A stretch of 64,000 nt of DNA, taken from positions 186,001-250,000 of the forward strand of contig CAWJWP010000024.1 in NCBI GenBank assembly GCA_963846495.1, in the 5' to 3' direction. The notes beneath the pieces were generated by a model. The model did not search any database, was not told where the DNA came from, and was given only the letters and a program-made list of their open reading frames with translations. Shown one piece after another: positions 8,663-22,143 of this stretch. The position numbers were made by a program, and so were the translations under genes. Position 1 is the stretch's first letter. Every line of letters starts with the position of its first letter. This DNA is from DASYQD01 sp963846495 (lineage in GTDB: Bacteria; Acidobacteriota; Thermoanaerobaculia; Multivoradales; JAIOJS01).

Positions 8663-9784
8663 ATGGAAATCGGTCTCCAGCGCGACGCCCTGCTGACGGA
8701 GCTCGCGCTTCTCCAGGGCATCGTCGAGCGGCGGACGACCATCCCGATCCTCTCCCACCTCCTCCTCGACGCGCGCGACGGCAAGCTCGCCCTCGCCGCC
8801 ACCGACCTCGACGTCTCGCTCGCCACCTGGTGCGACGCCGACGTGAAGCGCCCCGGCGCGGTGGCGGTGCAGGCGAAGAAGTTTCACGAGATCGTGCGCG
8901 CCCTCGCCGACGCCGAGCTGACGCTCAAGATCGACGAAGGCTCGAACGTCACCCTGCAGGCGGGGCGCAGCCGCTTCCGCATCCGCGGGCTCGAGGCGGA
9001 AAACTTCCCGACCTTGCCGCGCGTCGAGGGAGAGACCGCCCTCGAGCTCTCGCTCGAAGTGTTGAAGCGGATGATCGCCAAGGTCATCTTCGCCATCTCG
9101 ACCGAGGAGTCGCGGTTCCAGCTCAACGGCGCCCTCTTCAAGGTGAAGCCCGACGGGCTCGAGATGGTCGCCACCGACGGCCACCGCCTCGCCCTCGTCG
9201 AGGCCGCGGCCGGCGGCGAGAACGGCAACGCGGTGACGGTAAAGGCGGCGCAGGACGGCGTGCTCATCCCGCGCAAGGCGCTCCAGGAGCTGCTGCGCTT
9301 CGACGGCACCGACACCGTCGCCTACCGCCGCGGCGAGCATCACCTCGCCTTCGCGCTCGGCAAGCGCGAGCTCACCTGCCGCATCCTCGAAGGGACGTTC
9401 CCCGATTACGAGCGGGTCATCGCCAAGAACAACGACAAGAAGCCGGTGCTCGAGCGGCAGTCGTTCCACCAAGCCGTACAGCGCGTCGCGCTGCTCACCG
9501 GCGAGAGGGCCCGCGGCGTGCTGCTCCACTTCACGTCCGAGGGTCTCGTCATCTCCGCCGCCAACCCGGATCTCGGCGAGGCTAGCGAGCAGGTGCCCTG
9601 CGAATACGGCGGGCCGGAGCTCAAGCTGGGGCTCAACCCCGACTACCTCGGCCACTTCCTCGGCGCCGTCGAGGCGCCGCAGGTGCGACTCGAGCTCAAG
9701 GATGCCGAGAGCCAGTGCGTGGGCTATCCGGTCGAGGGCGAGCAGCTGCGCTACCTCTGCGTCATCATGCCGATGCATGTCTAG
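8663..9784 (+). CDS. dnaN: DNA polymerase III beta subunit (sliding clamp) DnaN
   Basis: A 373-aa protein forming the ring-shaped processivity clamp. Three repeated clamp domains are recognisable, with hallmarks RTTIPILSHLLLDA near the N-terminus, STEESRFQLNGALF and ATDGHRLAL in the middle and the C-terminal YLCVIMPMHV, matching the usual ending YxxMPM/VRL. Length is normal. The gene ends with TAG at 9782, and the recF reading frame continues in the same phase right behind that stop. Confidence 0.96.
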   Translation: MEIGLQRDALLTELALLQGIVERRTTIPILSHLLLDARDGKLALAATDLDVSLATWCDADVKRPGAVAVQAKKFHEIVRALADAELTLKIDEGSNVTLQAGRSRFRIRGLEAENFPTLPRVEGETALELSLEVLKRMIAKVIFAISTEESRFQLNGALFKVKPDGLEMVATDGHRLALVEAAAGGENGNAVTVKAAQDGVLIPRKALQELLRFDGTDTVAYRRGEHHLAFALGKRELTCRILEGTFPDYERVIAKNNDKKPVLERQSFHQAVQRVALLTGERARGVLLHFTSEGLVISAANPDLGEASEQVPCEYGGPELKLGLNPDYLGHFLGAVEAPQVRLELKDAESQCVGYPVEGEQLRYLCVIMPMHV

Positions 9785-9796
9785 GGGCGCGCGCCC

Positions 9797-10862
9797 CTGC
9801 TCCTCTCCGTAGCCCCGCGCACCTTTCGCAACCTCGCTGACGGCTCCTTCGCTCCTGGCGAAGGAACTCATTTGCTTCTCGGTGGCAACGGCGTCGGCAA
9901 GACCAGCTTGCTCGAAGCGGTCTACCTCGCCGCTACGACGAAGAGCTTCCGCACCGCCGATCTGGCGGCTTGTGCGCGGCACGGCGAGCCGGGCTTTCAC
10001 GTCGCCATCGATGGCGGCGCTGGTGGCCGCGACCGGTTGGAGCTGGGCTGGCAGCGTGGGCAGCGGCTGCGGCTCGCCAACGACCGCGAGCTGCCACTCG
10101 CCGAGCACGTGGCGCTGCAGCCGGTCGTGCTCTGGACGGCGGCGGAAGCCGACCTCCTCGCCGGGGCGCCGGCGTTGGGACGGCGACTGATCGATCGTGG
10201 TCTTGTCAGCACGCGGCCGACGACCCTCGCGGCATTGTCACGCTATCGGCGCGTCCTGGCGCAGAAGCGACAGCTACTCGCGAGCCACCAGGCCGAAGGC
10301 CTCGAGTCCTGGAACGACCTGCTCGCCGAAGCCGCCGCAGAAGTGATCGCGCTGCGCGCCGCCTATGTCGAAGCGCTCGACGCGGCGCTCTCTATCGTGC
10401 GTGAGCGCACGCCGTTGCCGTTGCCGCCGCTGCGACTCGAGTACGTGCCGTCGCCGCGCGCCGGCACCCGTGGCAAGCAACCGATCCTCGAAGCATTCGA
10501 GCGCATCGCGCCGCGCGAGCGCGAGCGCGGCGCGCCGCTCCTCGGCCCGCATCGCGACGCGTTGCGTCTCCTCTGGAACGGCCGCGAGGTTGGCGAAGTG
10601 GCCTCAGCCGGCGAGGGCAAAGCCCTCGGCCTCCTCCTCGCCGCCGCGCAAGGAAGCCTCGTCGAGACGACCGGTCGCACGCCGATCTACCTCCTCGACG
10701 ATGCCGACGCCGAGCTCGACCGCGAGCCGTCTTGCCGCCGTCTGGCAGGCCTTCGGCGCGGTTGCGCAACTGCTCGCGACCTCGAGCCGGCCCGAGGTTT
10801 GGGAGGACCTGCCGGTGAGCCGTCGCTGGAGCGTCGCAGGAGGCCGCGTCAGCGCCAGCTAA
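9797..10862 (+). CDS. recF: DNA replication/repair protein RecF (frameshifted near the 3' end)
   Basis: An SMC-like ATPase that guides RecFOR loading of RecA. The conserved N-terminus (SVAPRTFRNLADG), Walker A GGNGVGKTSLLEAVYLA and Walker B YLLDDADAELDR are present. After DADAELDR near 10,723 the frame shifts by one extra base; the continuation LAAVWQAFGAVAQLLATS ends at TAA 10,860-10,862, giving about 354 aa. No ATG, GTG or TTG precedes the conserved N-terminal strand: TTG 9872 would remove it, and CTG 9797 (with AGGGG about 9 nt upstream) is the only candidate. Either an unusual start or a sequence error. Confidence 0.85.
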
Positions 10863-10888
10863 ATCTCAGATTTTTCAACAGCTAAGCC

Positions 10889-10918
10889 TTGGAAATCGAC
10901 GGACGCGCGAGCTATACT
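10889..10918 (+). promoter_or_regulatory. Candidate sigma-70 promoter of gyrB
   Basis: TTGGAA (10,889-10,894) and TATACT (10,913-10,918) lie 18 nt apart in the 202-nt gap between recF and gyrB. This is one of the better -35/-10 pairs in the window and implies a leader of about 140 nt before the TTG start of gyrB. A TTTTTCAACAG stretch just upstream is slightly DnaA-box-like but too divergent to call. Confidence 0.5.
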
Positions 10919-11064
10919 CGGACCGCGCCGCCCGGCGCCCCTCCTCCTGCTTCCCGGGAGCCTGCTTCGACTCATCACCGCGGCCCGGGGTGTAGGAAAA
11001 CCAGGCAGTGATCCGGCCCGCGAGCGCGTAGCCCGCGGCTCCGCTAGACGAGGCAACGAAGGTC

Positions 11065-13509
<2,445 letters not shown>

Positions 13510-13512
13510 CCC

Positions 13513-13574
13513 GATGGTGCGCCGAGCGCACCCTACGCGCACCGCTCTTCGTAGGGCGCGCTCTGCGCACCATC
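13513..13574. repeat. 25-bp inverted repeat between gyrB and gyrA (palindrome family 1)
   Basis: The arms 13,513-13,537 and 13,550-13,574 are complementary at 23 of 25 positions with a 12-nt loop. The core TGCGCTCTGCGCACC is shared with a second element at 43,569-43,630, so this looks like a dispersed REP-type palindrome and not a unique terminator. There is no T-run. Placement in the gyrBA gap could create a cruciform-prone, supercoil-sensitive site, but that is inference. Confidence 0.8.
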
Positions 13575-13592
13575 CGACCCCCGATATCCACC

Positions 13593-16178
<2,586 letters not shown>

Positions 16179-16198
16179 GCTGAGCCGGAGGCGCCGTC

Positions 16199-16855
16199 AT
16201 GGACTTCTTCCTCGACACCGCGGACACCAAAGAAATCGCCACCGGCCTCGAGTGGGGCATGGTGGACGGCATCACCACCAACCCCTCGCTCATCGCCGCG
16301 CAGGGCAAGGCTTACCTGCCGACGGTGCGCGAGATCGCCGAGCTGGTCGGCGACCGGCCGGTGTCGGGCGAGGTGCTCGCGACCGAGCTGCAGCCGATCC
16401 TCGACGAGGCGCACGAGCTCGCCGAGCTGGCCGACAACGTGGTGGTCAAGGTGCCGCTCACGCCGCCCGGCCTGCAGGCGGTGCAGCGGCTCAAGGAAGA
16501 GGGCATCCCGACCAACGTCACGCTCTGCTTCTCGGCCAACCAGGCGCTGCTCGCCGCCAAGGCGGGCGCCGCCTACATCTCGCCGTTCGTCGGCCGCGTC
16601 GACGACATCGGGCTGCCCGGCATGGAGCTCGTCGAGCAGATCCTCGCCATCTACGAGAACTACGGCGCCGACACCAAGGTGCTGGTGGCGTCGGTGCGCC
16701 ACCCCGAGCACGTGCTGCGCGCGGCGCTCATGGGCGCCGACGTCGCCACCATGCCGTTCAAGGTGCTCCAGCAGCTCTACAAGCACCCGCTGACGGACGT
16801 CGGCCTCGAGAAGTTCCTCTCCGACTGGAAGAAGAGCGGCGGCAGCTTCCGGTGA
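16199..16855 (+). CDS. Transaldolase, short FSA/TalC type
   Basis: A 218-aa class I aldolase TIM barrel of the fructose-6-phosphate aldolase/TalC subfamily. It begins MDFFLDTADTKEIATGLEWG, continues GITTNPSLIA and carries the Schiff-base Lys84 in VVVKVPLTPPG; TNVTLCFSANQALLAAKAGA and ISPFVGRVDDIG follow. Whether it acts as transaldolase in the non-oxidative pentose phosphate pathway or as F6P aldolase cannot be settled from sequence. It starts 20 nt after gyrA with a GGAGGCGCC element upstream. Confidence 0.92.
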   Translation: MDFFLDTADTKEIATGLEWGMVDGITTNPSLIAAQGKAYLPTVREIAELVGDRPVSGEVLATELQPILDEAHELAELADNVVVKVPLTPPGLQAVQRLKEEGIPTNVTLCFSANQALLAAKAGAAYISPFVGRVDDIGLPGMELVEQILAIYENYGADTKVLVASVRHPEHVLRAALMGADVATMPFKVLQQLYKHPLTDVGLEKFLSDWKKSGGSFR

Positions 16856-16921
16856 CCGGCGCCGCTGAGCGCCTGCTGCTGAGAACGTCGCCCGCCAACG
16901 CGCATCGCGGGCACTGAGCCG

Positions 16922-17533
16922 ATGTCAGAGCCGGCCGCCGCGCCCGCGCCGACGCCTCGCGCGGGTGAGCTGTTCCGGCTCGCGGCGTGGGTCTACCTCG
17001 TGCTCGCCGTCGCCGGTCTCGCCTGGATCGGCATCCGGCGGCACGGCATCCCGGCGGCGCTCTTCCTGCCGGCGCGTCCGCATTGGTGGATCGATCTGCT
17101 GGCGGGGGCCGGCGCGGCGGTGGCGCTGCTGCTCGTCTGGTGGGCGGTGCGCCGGCTGCCCATCGCGCGCCGGCTCGAGTCGACGCTGCGCGCGCGCCTC
17201 GGGCCGCTCACCGTCGGCGAGGCGTACGGCTTGGCGCTCCTCTCCGGTGTCGCCGAGGAGGTGTTCTTCCGCGGCGCCGTGCAGACGGCATGGGGCTACC
17301 CGGCGGCGACGCTCCTCTTCGCGGCGCTCCACAGCGGCCGCGGCCGCGAGATGCTGCTGTGGACCGCTTCGGCGCTCGCCGCGGGCGCTTTGCTCGGCGC
17401 GCTGATGCTCTGGCGCGGCACCCTCTTCGCACCCATCGTCTGCCACGTGGTCGTCAACGCCGTGCAGCTGCGACGGCTCCTCGTCGGCGGCAGCCGCGGC
17501 GATCGCGAAGCCGACGCTCAGCCGTCGATGTAG
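16922..17533 (+). CDS. CPBP-family intramembrane metalloprotease (type II CAAX protease-like)
   Basis: A 203-aa membrane protein with about six hydrophobic segments. It has the CPBP motifs: Glu112-Glu113 with Arg117 in GVAEEVFFRG, His137 in ALHSGRG, and His175/Asn179 in CHVVVNAVQ. Bacterial members cleave or modify membrane proteins; some protect against bacteriocins. Only CPBP membership is well supported; the substrate is unknown. It follows the transaldolase by 66 nt on the same strand. Confidence 0.85.
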   Translation: MSEPAAAPAPTPRAGELFRLAAWVYLVLAVAGLAWIGIRRHGIPAALFLPARPHWWIDLLAGAGAAVALLLVWWAVRRLPIARRLESTLRARLGPLTVGEAYGLALLSGVAEEVFFRGAVQTAWGYPAATLLFAALHSGRGREMLLWTASALAAGALLGALMLWRGTLFAPIVCHVVVNAVQLRRLLVGGSRGDREADAQPSM

Positions 17534-17627
17534 GCGCGCCGCCGACAACGCGGCGTCGGTGGCGCCCGTTCGCGGGCTGGTAGACTTCGCGGCCTGCCCG
17601 GCGGACCCGGGCGTGAGCGGGAGGGAA

Positions 17628-19017
17628 ATGGCAGAGCGGAGCGGCGACGTGCTCGAGCGGGTGGAGCGTGACAAGGAGCGGTACCTCGGCGAGCTCGAGG
17701 ACTTCCTGCGAATCCCCTCGATCTCCACCGATCCGGCCTACAAGGCCGAGGTCGACCGAGCCAGCAACTGGCTGCTCGAGCGCATGCGTCACGCCGGTCT
17801 CACCGCCGAGCGCATCGACGCCGGCGGCCATCCGCTCGTCTACGGCGAGTGGCTGGGCGCGCCCGGCAAGCCGACGGTCCTCTTCTACGGCCATTACGAC
17901 GTGCAGCCGGTGGACCCGATCGAGGAGTGGCGCCACCCGCCCTTCGAGCCCACCCGCGAGGGCGACAACCTGGTCGCCCGCGGCGCCACCGACGACAAAG
18001 GGCAGGCCTACACGCACTTGAAGGCGGTCGAGGCCATCCTCCAGACCCGCGGCACGTTGCCGGTCAACGTCAAGTTCCTCATCGAGGGGGAGGAGGAGTC
18101 GGGCGGCGCCGCCATCGATCGCTACGTCACCGAGGACGCCGGCCGCCGCCTCGCCTGCGACTGCGTCGTGGTGTCGGACTCGTCGATGCAGGGGCCGGGG
18201 CAGCCCTCCGTCGTCTACGGCCTGCGCGGCATCGCCTACATGGAGATGAAGGTGCACGGGCCCGACCGCGACCTCCACTCCGGCACCTACGGCGGTGTCG
18301 TCGTCAATCCGTTGAACGCCCTGGCCCGCATCCTCGCCGCGCTCAAAGACCCGGCGTCGGGCCGCATCACCATCCCCGGCTTCTATGACGCCGTGCGCCC
18401 GCTGCAGGAGTGGGAGCGCCGCGAGATCGCCGCGCTGCCCTTCGACGAGGAGGCCTACCGCCGCGACCTCGGCGTTGCTGCCCTCGACGGCGAGCGCGAC
18501 TTCACGCCGCTCGAGCGCGCCACGGTGCGGCCGACGCTCGACGTCAACGGCATCTTCGGCGGCTACCAGGGCGGCGGCGCCAAGACCGTGCTGCCGGCCT
18601 GGGGCGGCGCCAAGGTGTCGATGCGGCTCGTCCCCGACCAGGAGTCCGAGGACGTCGGCCGCCGCTTCGTCGAGCACGTGCAGCGCCTGGCGCCGGAAGG
18701 CGTGCGCGTCGAGACGACGCTCCTTCACGGCGGCAAGCCGATGCTGCATCACCACCGACGGCCCCTACTTCGCCGCCGCCATGGACGCCCTCGCCGACAC
18801 CTTCGGCAAGCGGCCGCTGCGCGTGCGCGAGGGGGGCTCGATCCCGGTCGTCAACACCTTCTCGTCGGTGCTCGGCGCGCCGGTGCTGCTGATGGGCTTC
18901 GGGCTGCCCGACGACCGCCTCCACTCGCCCAACGAGAAGATGTCGATCCCGCAGTTCTACGACGGCATCCGCTGCGTCGTGCGGCTGCTCGACCGCGTAG
19001 GAGAGATTGCGGCGTGA
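17628..19017 (+). CDS. M20 family dipeptidase (one frameshift)
   Basis: A roughly 462-aa cytosolic zinc dipeptidase. Metal ligands and catalytic residues are clear: His89 and Asp91 in FYGHYDVQPVDP, Asp122-Asp123 in ATDDKGQ, and the EGEEESGG cluster (about 153-160). The dimerisation lid includes HGPDRDLHSGTYGG. After GGKPML near 18,747 the reading phase changes by one extra base and continues TTDGPYFAAAMDAL...GGSIPVVNTFSSVLG...LMGFGLPDD...SPNEKMSIPQFYDGI, the normal family C-terminus. Read as one gene with a +1 error or mutation. ATG 17,628 follows GGGAGGG. It overlaps the next gene by GTGA. Confidence 0.85.
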
Positions 19018-19590
19018 GCGAGCGGCGCGAGCCGGCGAGCGCCTCGCAAGAGGAGCGCGAGCTCAAGTTCGCGGGCGTCGAGCTGCCGCACCTGCGCGAC
19101 CGGCTGCTCGAGCTGCGAGGCCGAGCGCGTGGCGCCCGCCGCCTTCGAGGACAATTGGATCTTCGATCGCGGCAAGGGGGAGCTGCACAAAGAGGGCGCG
19201 GTGCTGCGCCTGCGCGTCGACGGCCACGGCGCCCAGCTCACCTTGAAGGGACCGGCGACGTTCGAGGACTCGACCAAGGTGCGCAGCGAGCTCGAGACGC
19301 GGGTCGACGACGCCGAGGTGATGCAGGAGATCCTCAAGCGGCTCGGCTACAAAGTGCACCGGCGCTACCAGAAGATGCGCGAAGAGTGGCGCCTGGGCGC
19401 CGTCCTCATCTGCCTCGACCACACGCCGATCGGCGACTTCGCGGAGTTCGAAGGGCAGGGCGCCGACAAGCTCGCCAAGCGCTGCGGGTTGCAGCCCGAC
19501 GCGGCGGAGGTGCGCAGCTACCTCGAGCTCTACGAGGACTACGTGAAGCAGCATCCCGACTCGCCGCCGGACATGGTCTTCGAGCCGTAG
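19014..19590 (+). CDS. CYTH-domain protein, CyaB/triphosphatase-like (one frameshift)
   Basis: A roughly 191-aa triphosphate tunnel enzyme candidate. The N-terminal EERELKFAGVEL supplies the ExExK-like signature (here ERELK). After RLLEL near 19,116 one extra base shifts the frame; the continuation reads EAERVAPAAFEDNWIFDR, then LRLRVDGHGAQLTLKGP, RSELETRV, CLDHTPIGDFAEFEG and a helical tail. Family members act as adenylate cyclase class IV or as thiamine- or inorganic-triphosphatase, and the activity here is not assignable. The GTG start overlaps the M20 stop. Confidence 0.75.
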
Positions 19591-19598
19591 CGGCGCCG

Positions 19599-20684
19599 TT
19601 GGCGAATCGTCCGCGCGCCACCGCCCGCCGCCCACGCGCATCATCGGCTCCGCTGCGAGCCCATTCGGATCCTCTGCGAGCTTTAGTCCTCGGCGCCGGC
19701 TTCGGCACGCGGCTGCGGCCGCTCACCGACGAGCTTCCCAAGCCGCTGCTGCCGGTGCTGGGGAGGCCGCTGCTCGCGCGGACGCTCGACGCGCTCGTCG
19801 CGGCGGGCTGCGAGGCGGCGGCGATCAACCTCCATCACTTGCCGGAGGCGATCCCCGCCGCTTTCGGCGACTCCTATCGCGGCATGCGGCTCGTCTACTC
19901 GCGCGAGGAGCCGATCCTCGGCACCGGCGGCGCCTTCCTGCCGCTGCGCGAGTTCTTTGGCGACAGCGACCCGGTCCTGCTCGTCAACGGCGACAGCCTG
20001 TGCGACTGGCCGCTCGGCGAGCTGCTGGCGCGGCACCGCCGCGGGGACGCCGCGGCGACGCTGCTGCTCGCCGGCCGGCCCGACCCGCGGCGCTTCGGTG
20101 GCGGCATCGGCATCGACCGCGCGGGTCGCGTGCGCGCCATCCGTCCCGAGCCGCGCTACGGGCCCGTCGCACGGCGCTTCGTCTACGCCGGCGCCTACGC
20201 GCTCGACCCGCGGCTGCTCGAGCGGCTGCCGCCGGGGTTCTCGGACTCGATGGACGACCTCTTCTCGCCGTTCCTCGCCGAGGGAGGACGGATGGGCTCG
20301 CTCGTCACCTGGAAGCCGTGGCACGACCTCGGCACGCCGGAGCGGTACCTCGACGCGTTGCTCGACCTCGCCGCGCGCGGCGACGCCCGCGAGTGGCGAG
20401 GCGAGGATGCGCAGGTGGCGCCGAGCGCGCAGCTGCGGCGCGTCGTCGTCGAACGCGGCGTGCGCGTCGGCACGGGCGCGCAGGTGGAGGAAACGGCGCT
20501 GCTGCCGCGGGCGAGCGTAGGGGAAGGTTGTCGCTTGCTGCGCGTCGTCGTCGGAGCGGACGTCGACGTGCCAGCCGGCAGCCCGTGGTCGGACGTCCTG
20601 CTGACGCGCTGGCGCGCCGAGGGCACGATGCCCCCGGGTAGTTGTCGCGAAGGCGAGCTCGTCGTCAGCCCGTTCGCGCGCTGA
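19599..20684 (+). CDS. Sugar-phosphate nucleotidyltransferase (NTP_transferase)
   Basis: About 361 aa. The signature LGAGFGTRLRPLTDELPKPLLPV lies at residues 31-53, with LVNGDSLCDW for the metal-binding Asp and VYAGAYALDP downstream. The C-terminus (about 270 onward) has short hexapeptide-like motifs (APSAQLRRVVVERGVRVGTGAQVEETALLPRASVGEGC cannot be called a full left-handed helix). It resembles mannose-1-phosphate guanylyltransferase/MurU-type enzymes. No ATG precedes the motif; TTG 19,599, 8 nt after the CYTH stop, is the best start. Involvement in cell-envelope sugar activation is inference. Confidence 0.8.
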   Translation: MANRPRATARRPRASSAPLRAHSDPLRALVLGAGFGTRLRPLTDELPKPLLPVLGRPLLARTLDALVAAGCEAAAINLHHLPEAIPAAFGDSYRGMRLVYSREEPILGTGGAFLPLREFFGDSDPVLLVNGDSLCDWPLGELLARHRRGDAAATLLLAGRPDPRRFGGGIGIDRAGRVRAIRPEPRYGPVARRFVYAGAYALDPRLLERLPPGFSDSMDDLFSPFLAEGGRMGSLVTWKPWHDLGTPERYLDALLDLAARGDAREWRGEDAQVAPSAQLRRVVVERGVRVGTGAQVEETALLPRASVGEGCRLLRVVVGADVDVPAGSPWSDVLLTRWRAEGTMPPGSCREGELVVSPFAR

Positions 20685-20760
20685 GCACGCCAGTCCGAGC
20701 TGCTCAGCACCGAGAGCACGCGCGAGCGGTCGTGGGACGCCGCGATCGTTAGCTCGATGC

Positions 20761-20801
20761 TTGACACTAGACGCGGTGGTGTACTAGTGTCGTAATACAC
20801 C
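20761..20801 (+). promoter_or_regulatory. TTGACA element and GntR/YtrA-type operator
   Basis: A perfect -35 TTGACA lies at 20,761-20,766. Downstream, 20,778-20,801 is an inverted repeat, GGTGTACTAG...GTAATACACC, with the arms GGTGTAnTA/TAnTACACC centred near 20,789. The repeat covers where the -10 should be (TAGTGT at 20,785-20,790, 18-nt spacer, is the best hexamer). This fits the GTGTA-n-TACAC operators of the YtrA subfamily of GntR and predicts autorepression of the gene that starts 22 bp later. Confidence 0.65.
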
Positions 20802-20822
20802 GAGCAAACGACACGGCGCCAC

Positions 20823-21242
20823 ATGCTGACCGTCGATCCCCGCGATCCGCTCCCGCTCTGGCGCCAGCTGGAGGAAGGAGTGCGCAACCTCGTCGCCGCG
20901 GGATCCCTGCCGCCGGGCGCCGCCGTCCCCTCGGTGCGCGAGCTGGCGCGCGAGCTGACGGTCAACCCAGCGACGATCGCCAAGGCCTATCAACGGCTGT
21001 GCGACGCCGGCGTGCTCGAGGTGCGGCGCGGCGAAGGCACTTTCGTCGCTGCCGGTGCGCCGACCCTGCCACGCGCCGAACGCCGGCGACGGCTGCAGCA
21101 GGCGGCGCGGAGCTACGCCGCCCACGCCGCGACGCTGGGTCTCGGCGTCGAAGAGGCGGTCGCGGCGGCGCGCCAAGCGTGCGAGGAGATCGAGGAGACA
21201 ACCGATGCAGACAGCAAGCGTGAGCGCGCCGCCCGCCGCTGA
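20823..21242 (+). CDS. GntR-family transcriptional regulator, YtrA subfamily
   Basis: A 139-aa regulator. The winged helix-turn-helix occupies residues 10-75 (PLWRQLEEGVRNLV, then SVRELARELTVNPATIAKAYQRL, and the wing GVLEVRRGEGTFVA). Only a short C-terminal helical segment follows, which marks the YtrA subfamily; larger FCD or UTRA ligand domains are absent. YtrA regulators are typically encoded first in operons for ABC exporters and repress them, matching the two genes downstream. The gene overlaps the ABC ATPase by 38 nt. Confidence 0.9.
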   Translation: MLTVDPRDPLPLWRQLEEGVRNLVAAGSLPPGAAVPSVRELARELTVNPATIAKAYQRLCDAGVLEVRRGEGTFVAAGAPTLPRAERRRRLQQAARSYAAHAATLGLGVEEAVAAARQACEEIEETTDADSKRERAARR

Positions 21243-22143
21243 GGCGCCGCCGCGCGCGGACGAAGCCACGCCCGCGATCGAAGCGCGCGGCGTCGAGGTG
21301 CGCTACGGCCGCGACCGCGCCGTCGAGGCGCTCGACCTGACGCTCCACGGCGGCGAGGTGTACGCGCTCCTGGGCCGAAACGGCAGCGGCAAGAGCTCGC
21401 TCGTGCGGGCGCTCCTCGGCCTGCAGCCGCTCCACGCCGGCCGCGTCGCCGTGCTCGGCCGCGATCCGCACCGCGAGCGCGCCGCGCTCATGCACGAGGT
21501 CGGCTTCGTGCCCGAGGAGCCGCAGGCGCCGCCCGAGATGACGGCGCGTCAGCTCTCGCGCTTCTGCAGCAGCCTGCGACGTGGCTGGAACGGCGACGCC
21601 GTCGAGGCTCGCCTCGCCCGCTTCGGCATCGCGCTCGACCGCCGCTTCCGCCGGCTGTCGAAGGGGCAGAAGAAGCAGGTCGAGCTCGCCCTCGCGCTCG
21701 GCCACCGGCCGCGCCTCGTGGTGCTCGACGATCCCACTCTCGGCCTCGACCCGCTCGCCCGCCGCGCCTTCTTCGGCGAGCTGATGGCCGAGCTCGCCGA
21801 AGGCGGTACCACGGTGCTGCTCACCACGCACGACCTCACCGCCGTCGAAGGCATCGCCGACCGCATCGGCATCCTCGCCGGCGGCCGGCTGCTCGTCGAC
21901 GAGCCGCTCGAGACCTTGCGTACGCGCTTCCGCCGCATCCTGCTCCCCGCCGGCCGCGAGGACGCGGTGGCGGCGCTGCGGCCGGTGCGCCGGCAACCGC
22001 GCGCCTGGGGCGTCGAAGTGGTCGTCGCCGGCTGGAGCGGCGAGGCGGCGGAGGCGGTGGGCGAGGCGCGCGCGATGTCGCTCGAGGAGATCTTCGCCGC
22101 CGTGCAGCCGACGCCCGACGAGGAGAAGGAGGAGCGTCGATGA
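21205..22143 (+). CDS. ABC transporter ATP-binding protein (YtrB-like)
   Basis: A 312-aa ATPase. Walker A GRNGSGKSSLVRALLGL (near 66), a Q-loop region VGFVPEEPQAPPEMT, the signature LSKGQKKQVELALALG, Walker B RLVVLDDPTLGLD and the H-loop LLTTHDL are all present; a roughly 70-residue C-terminal extension follows. LSKGQKKQ in place of LSGGQ is frequent in ABC-2 exporters. ATG 21,205 lies inside the regulator's 3' end, implying tight coupling; the stop overlaps the permease start by ATGA. Confidence 0.9.
   Translation: MQTASVSAPPAAEAPPRADEATPAIEARGVEVRYGRDRAVEALDLTLHGGEVYALLGRNGSGKSSLVRALLGLQPLHAGRVAVLGRDPHRERAALMHEVGFVPEEPQAPPEMTARQLSRFCSSLRRGWNGDAVEARLARFGIALDRRFRRLSKGQKKQVELALALGHRPRLVVLDDPTLGLDPLARRAFFGELMAELAEGGTTVLLTTHDLTAVEGIADRIGILAGGRLLVDEPLETLRTRFRRILLPAGREDAVAALRPVRRQPRAWGVEVVVAGWSGEAAEAVGEARAMSLEEIFAAVQPTPDEEKEERR

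Noticed and set aside
17559..20684. Apparent 1,041-residue fusion of peptidase, CYTH and nucleotidyltransferase
   Set aside because: The same phase happens to stay open through two frameshifts. Conserved parts of M20 and CYTH continue in another phase, and each gene has its own start-stop junction.
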